64,000 nt of DNA from SZUA-442 sp963759175 (GCA_963759175.1 CAVWXP010000010.1:62001-126000), one strand, 5' to 3'; positions 16,938 to 25,706 are shown, numbered from the stretch's first letter. Notes: a model not told the origin generated them from the sequence alone. Made by a program: numbers and translations.

Positions 16938-18336
16938 CCGACACGGGCACGAGGCGACCCGAGACCTACTTCCCCTCGGGAGAGGACTACGACAAGCTCC
17001 TCGACCGACGCACACGCCAAGGCCTTCTGGATGCAGATGGTGCTGATGTCCGCACTGATCGTCGCTGTCCTCGCCCTGGCGACCCTGCTGTGGACGATCG
17101 TCAACGACAGCTTCGGCATCGTCGGCCAGGTCAACCAGGTCGAGCCCGAGCAGATCGTCGAGTCGTTCGGATACGACCCGGCCGAGGTCGGATTCGAGGA
17201 CCTCACGTTCGACGAACTGGTGATCACGCTGCAAGGGCAGCGTGTCGAGTGGCGTAGGGAGACGCCTCGAACGCGATCAGCGGTTCTACGAGGACCGACT
17301 CGTCTTCGAGTCCCAGGCCAAGTGGGACGAGGTGTGCGCCGAGGCCGATGCACCGACAGGGTGCACGTCGGGACCCCGCGACATCGGCAACGTCCGACTG
17401 CTCGTCGAGGAGCGAGTGATCGCGCCGGACATCATCGCCGTGGCCACGCTGTGGGAGTCGGTGACCGACCCTGCCGGGTTCCAGGAGAGCGTCCGGGAGG
17501 ACTTCGCCGCCAACCCAGGATCGTACGAGCCCTACACGTTCGACCAGGTCCAGTTCCCCTGGCGAGCCTGGTTCAGCTGGAAGTTCATCACCAGCCCACA
17601 ATCCTCGACCCCCGAGATCGCCGGCATCCGAACGGCGATCCTCGGATCGCTGTGGTTGGTCATCATCACGGTCGCCTTCGCCGTGCCGGTCGGGGTGGGA
17701 GCCGCCATATACCTCGAGGAGTTCGCGAAGCCGAACCGGATCAACGACTTCATCCAGACGAACATCAACAACCTCGCCGGTGTGCCATCGATCATCTACG
17801 GCATGCTCGGTCTGGCCGTGTTCGTGCGCATCATGGAACCGATCACCTCCGGTTCGCTGTTCGGTGACTACGCACCGAACGGTCGCACCGTGCTCGCAGC
17901 GGGATTGACGCTCGGTGCCCTCACCCTTCCCGTCGTCATCATCTCCTCCCAGGAGGCCATCCGCGCCGTACCGAATTCCCTCCGACAGGCCGGCATGGGG
18001 CTCGGGGCGACCAAGTGGCAGACCGTCCGGGCCCATGTCCTCCCGAACGCCCTCCCCGGCATGCTCACCGGCACGATCCTCGCGGTTGCGCGAGCCATCG
18101 GCGAGACGGCACCACTGATCCTCGTCGGCGCCGCCGGCTTCATCACGGTGAGTCCGTCGGGACCGTTCAGCCAGTTCACCGCCCTTCCCATCCAGATCTT
18201 CCAATGGACGGCGCTCCCGCAGGAGGAGTGGCGTCACCTCGCCGCCGCGGCGAGCCTTGCGTTGCTGGTCCTCCTGCTCATACTCAACGCGGGAGCCGTG
18301 CTCCTGCGCAATCGCTACTCCCGGAGGATGCCGTGA
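16934..18336 (+). CDS. pstA: phosphate ABC transporter permease PstA, long form, with two apparent +1 frameshifts
   Basis: About 466 residues when single bases near 17012 (CGC A CAC) and 17259 (AGG G AGA) are skipped. After the first span (about 32-55) there is a soluble insert of about 170 residues before the second span (LGSLWLVIITVAFAVPVGVGA); common PstA proteins of around 300 residues lack it. The C-terminal permease domain has the coupling region NSLRQAGMGLGATKWQT. The insert would lie outside the membrane, where it could touch PstS. Starts inside the pstC stop and ends in a GTGA overlap with pstB, so the whole operon is translationally coupled. Confidence 0.85.
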
Positions 18337-19232
18337 CCGACCAGACACCGGACGCGACCCGCGTCGACACCGTGGCGCCACACGAGGTGCCGGACACACC
18401 GTCCGGGGCCGAGCCGTCGCACGAGCCCACATCGGTCCCGACGGTCGCCGACGGGGTTCTCGAGACGAGGGACATGGACATCTCCTACGGGGACTTCAAG
18501 GCCGTCGCCGATGTGAACATCGCCTTCGCCTTCAACGAGATCAGCGCCCTCATCGGCCCATCCGGATGCGGCAAGTCCACGGTCCTGCGGTCCCTGAACC
18601 GGATGAACGACCTGATCCCGAGCGCCCATCTCGACGGCGAGGTCCGCTATCACGGAGAGAACATCTACGCCCCCGGGGTCGACCCCGTGGAGATACGCCG
18701 GCGGATCGGGATGGTCTTCCAGAAACCGAATCCCTTCCCCAAGTCGATCTTCGACAACATCGCCTGGGGGGCGAAGATCAACGGGTTCAAGGGAACCAAG
18801 GCGGAACTCGGCGACCTCGTCGAGGAGGCTCTCGTCCGTGCGGCCCTCTGGGACGAGGTGAAGGACAAGCTCAAGGACAGCGGCCTGTCCCTGTCGGGTG
18901 GCCAGCAACAGCGCCTGTGCATCGCACGCACGATCGCGACGCAACCCGATGTCATCCTCATGGACGAACCGTGCTCGGCCCTCGACCCGATCGCAACACT
19001 GCGGATCGAGGAGCTGATGATCCAACTCAAGCAGGACTACTCGATCATCATCGTCACCCACAACATGCAGCAGGCGGCCAGGGTCTCGGACAAGACCGCC
19101 TTCTTCAACGTGGCACTCGACACCAAAGGACAGCGGACGGGCTACCTCGTGGAGTTCAGCCCGACCGACGAACTCTTCACGACGCCGAAGGAGAAGGCGA
19201 CGGAGGACTACATCACAGGACGGTTCGGATGA
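18333..19232 (+). CDS. pstB: phosphate ABC transporter ATP-binding protein PstB
   Basis: 299 residues. Residues 1-42 are an unusual acidic Pro/Thr extension; the ATPase follows with Walker A GPSGCGKST, signature LSGGQQQR and Walker B VILMDEPCSALDP. The IDNIAWGAKI and NMQQAARVSD stretches are typical of PstB. The start is a GTG at 18333 that overlaps the pstA stop and has GGAGG in front. Unlike senX3, pstS, pstC and pstA upstream, its frame is intact. Confidence 0.92.
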   Translation: MTDQTPDATRVDTVAPHEVPDTPSGAEPSHEPTSVPTVADGVLETRDMDISYGDFKAVADVNIAFAFNEISALIGPSGCGKSTVLRSLNRMNDLIPSAHLDGEVRYHGENIYAPGVDPVEIRRRIGMVFQKPNPFPKSIFDNIAWGAKINGFKGTKAELGDLVEEALVRAALWDEVKDKLKDSGLSLSGGQQQRLCIARTIATQPDVILMDEPCSALDPIATLRIEELMIQLKQDYSIIIVTHNMQQAARVSDKTAFFNVALDTKGQRTGYLVEFSPTDELFTTPKEKATEDYITGRFG

Positions 19233-19936
19233 CCGACACGACCATTCCCCCCATTCCCGAGCCCATCCCCACGGGCGAACAGCACGAGATACGGACCCAT
19301 TTCGAGGAGCAGATGGACGAGATCCAGGTGCGCCTCGTGGACATGGCCACGATGGTCCTCGCCAACACCCGTCGTGCCGGCGATGTGATCCTCGAGAATC
19401 GCTTCGACGAGGTCGAGGCCGTGATGGCAGCCGACAAGCCGATCAACGACGAATACCTCGTCCTCGAGGAGAAGGTGTTCCAGATCCTCGCCCTCCAGCA
19501 ACCGGTCGCCTCTGACCTGCGATTCCTCGTCGCTGCCACGCGACTGCTCTATGAGATCGAGCGCAGCGGCGACCTCGCCGTGAACATCGTCAAGCAGATG
19601 AAGCGAATCGACGGAATTCCTTCCGATCCCGTCATCCACTCCCTGGTCGCGAGGCTGGTCGACGCTGCGGCCACCATGTTCGCCCGCGGCATCGAGGCCT
19701 TGGCCACCATGGATCCCGAGATCGGGGTGACGGCCGAGCTCGAGGACCAGACCACGGACGAACTGACGGCCGAGCTATTCACAGCCGTCACCGCCAGACA
19801 GGCAGGAATCGGGTTGGAGGCGTCCGTCGCCCTCTTCTACATCGGACGGTTCCTCGAGCGGATCGCAGACCACGGTGTGAACATGGCCCAGAACGTCACA
19901 TTCGCCGTGACGGCCGAGTTCCCGAGCGCCGACTAG
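19229..19936 (+). CDS. phoU: phosphate transport regulator PhoU
   Basis: 235-residue helical protein with two PhoU repeats; the E/DxxxD-type metal-binding pattern appears in LLYEIERSGDLAVN and again in YIGRFLERIADHGVNMAQNV. It links the Pst transporter to the sensor kinase and holds the regulon off when phosphate is plentiful. The ATG overlaps the pstB stop as ATGA. The first 25 residues are a Pro-rich extension. Confidence 0.92.
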   Translation: MTDTTIPPIPEPIPTGEQHEIRTHFEEQMDEIQVRLVDMATMVLANTRRAGDVILENRFDEVEAVMAADKPINDEYLVLEEKVFQILALQQPVASDLRFLVAATRLLYEIERSGDLAVNIVKQMKRIDGIPSDPVIHSLVARLVDAAATMFARGIEALATMDPEIGVTAELEDQTTDELTAELFTAVTARQAGIGLEASVALFYIGRFLERIADHGVNMAQNVTFAVTAEFPSAD

Positions 19937-19961
19937 GATCCCTCGACCGTGGAGGGGCGTC

Positions 19962-19967
19962 TAGTGT
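19962..19967 (+). promoter_or_regulatory. -10 box of a possible leaderless acyl-CoA dehydrogenase transcript
   Basis: TAGTGT ends 6 bases before the ATG at 19974; no Shine-Dalgarno site is present. The same TAG-N2-T box at the same 6-base distance precedes the thiolase gene at 7719. Confidence 0.45.
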
Positions 19968-19973
19968 CGACCC

Positions 19974-21179
19974 ATGGACTTCTCACACTCATCGCGATCG
20001 CTGCAGTACCAGGAACGGCTCAACGCCTTCATGGACGATCATGTCCGGCCCGCTGAGGCGGCCATCGAGGCGCGTCGGCGCACCGAGGGCGTCGACCCCA
20101 CGGAGGCACCGCCCGAACTCCATGAGCTGAAGCGGCTGGCGAGGGCCGACGGCCTGTGGAACCTGTTCCTCCCCGACGACGAGTACGGCGCCGGCCTCTC
20201 GAACACGGACTACGCACCCCTCGCCGAGATCATGGGGCAGGTCATCGAACTCGCACCCGAGGCGACGAACTGCTCGGCGCCAGACACCGGCAACATGGAG
20301 GTGCTCCACCTCTTCGGGACACCCGAGCAGAAGGAGCGGTGGCTCGTGCCCCTGCTCGAGGGCGAGATCCGCTCGAACTTCGGCATGACCGAGCCCGCCG
20401 TTGCGTCATCTGATCCTCGCAACCTCCAATGCTCGATCACGAGGGATGGTGACGACTACATCGTGTCCGGGACGAAGTGGTGGTCCACCGGAGCGGCGAC
20501 CAAGGATTCGAAGGTCGCGATCGTGATGGGAGTCACCGATCCGGACGCACCACCCAAGGCTCGGTACTCGATGATCCTCGTCCCGATGGACGCCGAGGGT
20601 GTCGAGGTCGTGCGCGATGTCCCGGTCTTCGGGTACCACCATCGAGGTGGGCACGCGGAGGTTCGCTACAACGATGTGCGCGTCCCGGCGACGAGCATCA
20701 TCTCGGGACCGGGCGAGGGATACATGATCGCGCAGGCTCGACTGGGTCCCGGACGCATTCACCACTGCATGCGTGCCATCGGTCAGGCCGAGCGCGCCCT
20801 GGGACTCATGATCGAACGGGCGAAGGCACGCGAGGCCTTTGGGAAACGGGTCGCCGATCAGGGTGTCGTGCAGGAATGGATAGCCGAATCCCGATGGCGC
20901 ATCGACCAGGCCCGACTGCTCGTGCTGCACACCGCCTGGCTCATCGACACCCAGGGGAACCGTGCAGCGCGACGAGATGTGTCCGCCATCAAGGTCGTCG
21001 CACCGAACACGGCCCTGTGGGTGATCGACAAGGCGATCCAGGTCCACGGTGGTATGGGTGTGAGCGACGACACGCCACTCGCCGCGATGTGGGCCAACAT
21101 GCGCACCCTGCGCATCGCCGACGGCCCCGACGAGGTCCACACGATGGTCGTCGCCCGCCGCGAGATCGGTCGGGACTGA
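19974..21179 (+). CDS. acyl-CoA dehydrogenase, ACAD10/11-like
   Basis: 401-residue FAD enzyme that makes the 2,3-double bond in acyl-CoA. Motifs: NFGMTEPAVASSDP around residue 138, the FAD-contact WWSTGA at 166-171, GPGRIHHCMR, the EAFGKRV stretch, and QVHGGMGVSDDTPLA near the C-terminus. The ACAD10/11-type signature GMTEPAVASSD suggests branched or unusual acyl chains. It may work with the acyl-CoA synthetase and thiolase elsewhere in the window. It is 37 bases downstream of phoU but has its own likely promoter. Confidence 0.88.
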   Translation: MDFSHSSRSLQYQERLNAFMDDHVRPAEAAIEARRRTEGVDPTEAPPELHELKRLARADGLWNLFLPDDEYGAGLSNTDYAPLAEIMGQVIELAPEATNCSAPDTGNMEVLHLFGTPEQKERWLVPLLEGEIRSNFGMTEPAVASSDPRNLQCSITRDGDDYIVSGTKWWSTGAATKDSKVAIVMGVTDPDAPPKARYSMILVPMDAEGVEVVRDVPVFGYHHRGGHAEVRYNDVRVPATSIISGPGEGYMIAQARLGPGRIHHCMRAIGQAERALGLMIERAKAREAFGKRVADQGVVQEWIAESRWRIDQARLLVLHTAWLIDTQGNRAARRDVSAIKVVAPNTALWVIDKAIQVHGGMGVSDDTPLAAMWANMRTLRIADGPDEVHTMVVARREIGRD

Positions 21180-21216
21180 AGCAGCACCGGATCGGTCGGC
21201 GGCTCGACGAACATCG

Positions 21217-22158
21217 TCAGCCGAACAGCGCTCGCCACAGGCGGGCGAGGACACCGGCACGGTCCGGATGGGGCAGTTCGGCCAGCACCGACTCGAGATG
21301 GTCCGGCGGCAGGTCACCGACGAGCACATAGTGGTAGTCGGCGGACGACCAATGCACACGCACATCACGAGCCGTGGTGAGGACGTCGTATGCCCCCGCC
21401 TCCGTGATGAGCGTCGAGGGCTCCTCGAATCCCTCCACCTTCGTCGACAACGGCATGGCGAACAGGGAGAAGCTGAACAGACCGTCGGAGTAGTAACCCT
21501 GCTCTGACGAGGCCGGGCCAGGGAACACATCCACGACCTGGTACCCGTACACGGCGTCCGGCACCGTGTACGACTCGTCGTGCATCACGATCTCCACCGG
21601 GACCGTCTTCGGGTCTGTGCCCCACTCGTAGGTGCGATGCGGTGAGAAGTCCGACAGGGAGATCGTGCGGTAGGTGCGGCCATCGCCGTCGTAGACGTAG
21701 GTGATCAACGGTGCGCCCGTGCGGGTGTCCACCAGGACCTTGGCACGGGTGTGGTCTCCCTCGGTGATCGCGATGAACGAACACTGGCGCCGCAGGTGCC
21801 GACACGGCGCCTCCTCGCCGATCGCATAGCGCTCGGTCGACACCGACGCGCCCTTCGTCATGAAGGCGATGCCCTCGGGTGCGTCGCCCATCACCACCGT
21901 GCGTCCGTTGCCGACCATGGACCACGTCTCGTCGACCCGGACCATCTCGGCACCGGCAGCATGCTCGACACGCTCACGTGTCACGTTCGTCTGATCCCCC
22001 CACACCGAGACCGTCAGGCGCGTGGCGGTATACGTCGCGGATCTCGCTCGTTCGAGGACGTCGTCGACCTCGGCGGCCGCAGCCATGGGTGCAGAAAGAA
22101 CGAGGACGACGGTGATGGCCGTGCCCAGGGCAACCGAACGGCGGGCGATGTCGATCAT
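21217..22158 (-). CDS. RseB/MucB-like sigma-factor regulatory protein
   Basis: 313 residues with a signal peptide (about 1-29, ending AAAAE). The two-part layout, an N-terminal lipoprotein-carrier-like beta domain and a smaller C-terminal domain joined by VDVFPGPASS..., resembles MucB/RseB, which binds the outer part of the anti-sigma factor and guards it from proteolysis. The genetic position supports this: the ATG overlaps the anti-sigma stop by 4 bases. Envelope stress or mislocalised lipids would be the signal in the known systems. Sequence similarity is modest, so family membership rests partly on context. Confidence 0.72.
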   Translation of the reverse strand: MIDIARRSVALGTAITVVLVLSAPMAAAAEVDDVLERARSATYTATRLTVSVWGDQTNVTRERVEHAAGAEMVRVDETWSMVGNGRTVVMGDAPEGIAFMTKGASVSTERYAIGEEAPCRHLRRQCSFIAITEGDHTRAKVLVDTRTGAPLITYVYDGDGRTYRTISLSDFSPHRTYEWGTDPKTVPVEIVMHDESYTVPDAVYGYQVVDVFPGPASSEQGYYSDGLFSFSLFAMPLSTKVEGFEEPSTLITEAGAYDVLTTARDVRVHWSSADYHYVLVGDLPPDHLESVLAELPHPDRAGVLARLWRALFG

Positions 22159-22757
22159 CGGTTCGACACCTCGAAACCGGAGGCCCCTGCGGGTACCGAA
22201 GCCACCGCGGCGTGCCGGGTCTGCAGGTCGGCCACGTCGATCGAAACCGGTTCGGATCCCGCCGACGAGGCGCTCAGCGAGAACGCGATCGCGGCGGCAG
22301 CGATACCGCCGACCGCTGCTGCGGCGGGCCAGATCCGACGTCGGTGCGGAGCATCGATCCGCCGGACCTCGAGGAACTCGGGCGGTTCGACACCGGGCAG
22401 GGCACGGACGGCCGTTCTCGAGCGGTCGAGCTCAGCGAGCTCGTCTCGGCAATCGGCACACGATGCGAGGTGTGCCATGACGACTGGCATCTCCATCGTC
22501 ACGAGCTCGCCATCGAGGTATGCAGAGAGCTCCTCGCCGAGGTGGGCGCCGGGGAGCAACGATGGTGGCATCGAGATCGCAGGCAGCGTGCGCAGGGCGG
22601 CACGGGCTTCCTTCAGACGTCGGAACTCGGCGATCGCGTCGACATCGTTCTCGAGGATCGCCACGACCTCGGCCAGCTCGTCATGCGAGAGCTCACCGTC
22701 GAGGTAGCACGAAAGCAGGACGGACACGGGTACACCGCTGGAGGTCATACCGGCCAT
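22155..22757 (-). CDS. zinc-finger anti-sigma factor
   Basis: 200 residues. A ZAS-type zinc motif HLASCADC is at 96-103, a hydrophobic membrane span at about 142-162, and the last 35 residues lie outside. The first 70 residues contain a second, partly degenerate copy of the domain (SCYLDGELSHDEL versus SAYLDGELVTMEM), an internal duplication. It should hold the ECF sigma factor at the membrane. The ATG at 22757 has GAGGA eight bases ahead and overlaps the sigma gene by 13 bases; the ATG at 22748, overlapping the sigma stop as ATGA, is an alternative. Confidence 0.85.
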   Translation of the reverse strand: MAGMTSSGVPVSVLLSCYLDGELSHDELAEVVAILENDVDAIAEFRRLKEARAALRTLPAISMPPSLLPGAHLGEELSAYLDGELVTMEMPVVMAHLASCADCRDELAELDRSRTAVRALPGVEPPEFLEVRRIDAPHRRRIWPAAAAVGGIAAAAIAFSLSASSAGSEPVSIDVADLQTRHAAVASVPAGASGFEVSNR

Positions 22758-23263
22758 GTCAGCATTCCTCGGAGCATCGACCGTCCGCGATGGATGCGGG
22801 ACCGCACCGTACCCACGGGCACCTCCGTGGCGTCGGCGATCTCCTCGTAGGTGAGCCCGACGACGTCACACAACACCACGGCTTCCCGGAAGTCGTAGGG
22901 AAGCTTGAGGAGCGCACTCTGCACGTCATCGGATAGGCGAACAGAGGCGAGAACCTCGTCGGGAGAGGGGCTCGATCCCAGGGCGACGTGGTCCCCCTCG
23001 GGCAGCGGCGTGGTGGGCCTGCGGTTCTTCTTGCGGACACCGTCGAGGAAGGCATTGCGGGTGATGCGCCAGAGCCATCCCTCGAAGCTGCCGGGGGTGT
23101 ACCCATCGAGACCCTTTCGCACGCGTAGCAAGACCTCTTGCACCAGATCGGCCGCATCATCCGGGTTTCCGGTGAGGCGATATGCAAACGTGTAGATCTT
23201 GCGGCCGTAGCGATGCGCAACGTCTTCCCACGACAAGCTCGGTTGTTCAGCCATGGTCCCCAT
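22745..23263 (-). CDS. ECF-family RNA polymerase sigma factor, SigE-like
   Basis: 172 residues with region 2 (AYRLTGNPDDAADLVQEVLLRV, then FEGWLWRITRNAFLDGVRK) and region 4 (LKLPYDFREAVVLCDVVGLTYEEIADATEVPVGTVRSRIHRGR, residues about 120-165). First gene of a sigma / anti-sigma / RseB-like module, like RpoE/SigE envelope-stress units. Two starts are possible: 23263 and the internal ATG at 23254, which has GGGGA in front. A promoter of the type such sigma factors read themselves is seen just upstream. Confidence 0.88.
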   Translation of the reverse strand: MGTMAEQPSLSWEDVAHRYGRKIYTFAYRLTGNPDDAADLVQEVLLRVRKGLDGYTPGSFEGWLWRITRNAFLDGVRKKNRRPTTPLPEGDHVALGSSPSPDEVLASVRLSDDVQSALLKLPYDFREAVVLCDVVGLTYEEIADATEVPVGTVRSRIHRGRSMLRGMLTWPV

Positions 23264-23275
23264 CTCGTCGGGGAT

Positions 23276-23301
23276 AACGTCGTACGGGCCGGATCGGTTC
23301 C
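23276..23301 (-). promoter_or_regulatory. ECF-type promoter upstream of the sigma gene
   Basis: On the minus strand GGAACC (23301-23296) and CGTT (23279-23276) are separated by 16 bases. This is the GGAAC...CGTT pattern of SigE/SigR-class ECF promoters and would start RNA a few bases before the sigma gene, implying autoregulation. Confidence 0.6.
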
Positions 23302-23423
23302 GCCGTCGTCACGTCGAGGAGTCGTTCGACCCCGTTCCCGCTATCCGCAGACACCATCCGAGGAGCCCGCGCGGACGTCGGTACTCAGTGTATCGACGTC
23401 GTCCGGATGCTCGACGGCGTCGG

Positions 23424-24365
23424 TCAGGAGAGCCCGAAGCTGTCGACGAACGCCTGCAAGCGTTCCCGCGTCACGAACACCAAACGCTTGTCCCGTCGCT
23501 CGCGCTCGTACATCGCATACGGGCTGAACTTGTCGGTCACGAGCAGCGCCCGCTGGGGATTGGCCTGGGCGACGGCGACCGCGAACTCGGCGAGGACATG
23601 GTCCTCGAGCTCGGGGTATTCGCCGTCACGATGACGGAGGATGACCATGACGGAGCTCTCGGCGCCCCGGGTGAGCGAATGGATGTCACCGGCGGGCACC
23701 GACGACATGGAGAAGCCACGCCCCGGCCCAACGGTGTATCCGCTGATGCGGAACAATCCGACGACCAGATCCTCGAGGCTCATCGTCGAGGTGTCGACGC
23801 CCATCGTGCGCAGGTGGGCTGCCGTGGGACCCGAGAGCACCACCAATTCGGGAATGGATTCGAGGGTGTCGCCCCTCCCACTGGGCGTTGCAACGGATGC
23901 ATCAGCCGCAACGGCCTGGACAGCGGCGATCGGATCGTGCAGGGAGGGATCGCGGCGCAGGATGGGCGCCTCGTCCGGCAGCTCGCCGACGTCTGGCAAC
24001 TCGACGGTCGTGAGGCGCTCTGGCACGGCGCCGCGCATCGCTGATACGGCGATCGTGTGCACCCCGTCGAGCGGCAGCCCGTCGTCGACCTTCTGGCGTA
24101 CGTACTCGACGGCGTTGGCCGCCAGCAGGTCCGTCAGGTGCTCGCCTGCGGCGTCGTCGCCGAGGGGCACGGCGAACACGACCGATGCCGTCTGGCCCTT
24201 CACGTGGAAGTCAGAGATCTGGGGCATGGGCCGACGCGGAGCGCCGCCGCTCGAACGATCCTCAGCGTTTCTCTCCGCCGATTGGCCTGCGGATCGCAAC
24301 GCGAACACGGCGAATCCGACGATCGCAATGGCGATGACGGCGATCAGGATGGCGAGGAAGACCAA
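23424..24365 (-). CDS. membrane-anchored protein of unknown function with a possible Mrr-like domain
   Basis: 313 residues, not recognised as a whole. One N-terminal membrane span (about 3-24), a short Ser/Arg-rich linker, a mixed alpha/beta middle part, and a C-terminal stretch (about 200-313) that resembles the restriction-endonuclease-like Mrr fold: HVLAEFAVAVAQ..., RALLVTDKFSPYAM..., RLVFVTRERLQAFVDS. In Mrr domains the same order of an acidic/core strand, a vTts.f..A segment and a final li.g..L..l helix is seen. No clear D-(D/E)xK triad is visible, so it may be an inactive version. It sits between whiB and the ECF sigma module on the same strand. Confidence 0.55.
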   Translation of the reverse strand: MVFLAILIAVIAIAIVGFAVFALRSAGQSAERNAEDRSSGGAPRRPMPQISDFHVKGQTASVVFAVPLGDDAAGEHLTDLLAANAVEYVRQKVDDGLPLDGVHTIAVSAMRGAVPERLTTVELPDVGELPDEAPILRRDPSLHDPIAAVQAVAADASVATPSGRGDTLESIPELVVLSGPTAAHLRTMGVDTSTMSLEDLVVGLFRISGYTVGPGRGFSMSSVPAGDIHSLTRGAESSVMVILRHRDGEYPELEDHVLAEFAVAVAQANPQRALLVTDKFSPYAMYERERRDKRLVFVTRERLQAFVDSFGLS

Positions 24366-24405
24366 CAGCGACTCCTTGGCTCTGTGGACGGATTGTATGC
24401 CGCCG

Positions 24406-24690
24406 TCAGACCGGACGCGTACACCCCCGGCCGAGCCGATGCGGCGTCAGCCGGCTTCGTTTGCGCTTGATCGTGATCTGGCGCTCCCGACGGATCTTGC
24501 GACGCTCGCGCTCGGACATCGCTCCCCAGATACCGAACTTCTCACTCGAGACGATCGCGAACTCGAGGCACTCCTCGCGAACGGTGCACTCTCGGCAGAT
24601 CTGTTTCGCGACGCGCGTCGACGCACCACGTTCGGGGAAGAACAGGTCGGGATCCGCGCCACGGCAATTGGCAAAGTCCTGCCATGCCAT
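24406..24690 (-). CDS. WhiB-family iron-sulfur transcriptional regulator
   Basis: 94 residues. Four cluster-binding cysteines are at 9, 32, 35 and 41 (C-X22-C-X2-C-X5-C), followed by the GIWG turn at 53-56 and a basic tail (RRKIRRERQITIKRKRSR) for DNA contact. WhiB proteins are confined to actinobacteria and bind the main sigma factor. The ATG at 24690 is chosen since GAGGG lies seven bases ahead and the family starts just before the first cysteine; a longer frame upstream is open but non-conserved. Which WhiB subfamily it belongs to is not certain; WhiB1/WhiB2-like length. Confidence 0.92.
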   Translation of the reverse strand: MAWQDFANCRGADPDLFFPERGASTRVAKQICRECTVREECLEFAIVSSEKFGIWGAMSERERRKIRRERQITIKRKRSRLTPHRLGRGCTRPV

Positions 24691-24839
24691 GTCGATTCCC
24701 TCGTTTTTCAAAGCTTCAAGAAGGTCGGCGATCACGCGCGCTCCTACAGAGGTGTAATTACATTCTTGTGATTCAACAGTACCCGCGACGCGTGTCAACC
24801 CCGCGCGCGCATTTCCCCCGATTTGTCAAGGACCGATCG

Positions 24840-24895
24840 GTTCACAGTTCACGGTTCACAGTTCACAGTTCAAGGCTCAAAGCCCAAAGCTCCCC
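24840..24895. repeat. heptad array upstream of sdhC
   Basis: Eight 7-base units run without a break from 24840: five of GTTCACA/GTTCACG/GTTCAAG type, then GCTCAAA, GCCCAAA and a degenerate last unit. It lies in the 269-base space between divergent whiB (24690) and sdhC (24960), ending 64 bases before the sdhC start. Here it does not touch a stop codon. Confidence 0.85.
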
Positions 24896-24959
24896 CCGAT
24901 GTCGCACTCTCCCCCACAGGCCGCGATAATCAGAGCCACGCAGACCGAAGGACCGATAC

Positions 24960-25706
24960 GTGACCAGCACGAAGGAACGCCCGGACGTTCATCGACGGCA
25001 GACATGGCAGGACTGGCTCGGAGGGTTCTTCACCTCCTCGATCGGGCTCAAGTGGTTGATGGCCCTCACCGGCATCGGACTTCTCGCCTACGTCCTCGCC
25101 CACATGATCGGGAACGCCAAGATGTTCCTGGGCATGAACGAGTTCGGCGAATACGAGATCGACCTGTACGGGGAGGCGCTGCGCAACCTCGGCGGCGACC
25201 TCCTCCCCCACGGCTCGGTCCTGTGGCTGTTCCGCATCGGCCTCATCGCTGCGTTTGCGATGCACATCGGCGCCTCGGCCATCCTCACACGGCGGAACTG
25301 GGAGGCACGTGGCTGGGATCGCTACGACCACCAGCGCAACTACGCAGCGGCGAACTACGCCAGCCGAACGATGCGGTGGGGTGGAACGATCATCCTGCTG
25401 TTCGTCCTCTTCCACCTGGCCGATCTCACGCTCGGATGGGCGAATCCGGACTTCGTCTACGGAGCGGTCTACGACAACATGATCGCCAGCCTCACACGAC
25501 CAGCCGTCGCGATCCTCTACCTCGTCGCCCAGGTTGCGCTCGCATTCCACATCTACCACGGGGGTTGGAGCCTGTTCCAGAGCCTCGGATTCGCAAACCC
25601 CAGGTACAAGGTCTTCCGGCGAGCGTTCGCAGTGGCATTCGCGGCACTGATCTTCGTTGGAAACAGCGCCATCGTGGTCGGTGTCTGGACCGGCGTCGTT
25701 GCGTGA
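24960..25706 (+). CDS. sdhC: succinate dehydrogenase cytochrome b subunit
   Basis: 248 residues with five predicted membrane spans, matching the one-subunit diheme b558-type anchor (as in Bacillus/Wolinella-like complexes) rather than separate SdhC/SdhD. Histidines in the spans (AYVLAHMIGN, AMHIGAS, LFHLADL, AFHIYHGG) are candidate heme ligands. It anchors SdhA/SdhB and passes electrons to quinone. The start is a GTG with GAAGGA in front. First gene of sdhCAB. Confidence 0.88.
   Translation: MTSTKERPDVHRRQTWQDWLGGFFTSSIGLKWLMALTGIGLLAYVLAHMIGNAKMFLGMNEFGEYEIDLYGEALRNLGGDLLPHGSVLWLFRIGLIAAFAMHIGASAILTRRNWEARGWDRYDHQRNYAAANYASRTMRWGGTIILLFVLFHLADLTLGWANPDFVYGAVYDNMIASLTRPAVAILYLVAQVALAFHIYHGGWSLFQSLGFANPRYKVFRRAFAVAFAALIFVGNSAIVVGVWTGVVA

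Noticed and set aside
24684..24929. Small plus-strand frame through the array upstream of sdhC
   Set aside because: No ribosome site, repeat-coded peptide, and overlap with whiB.
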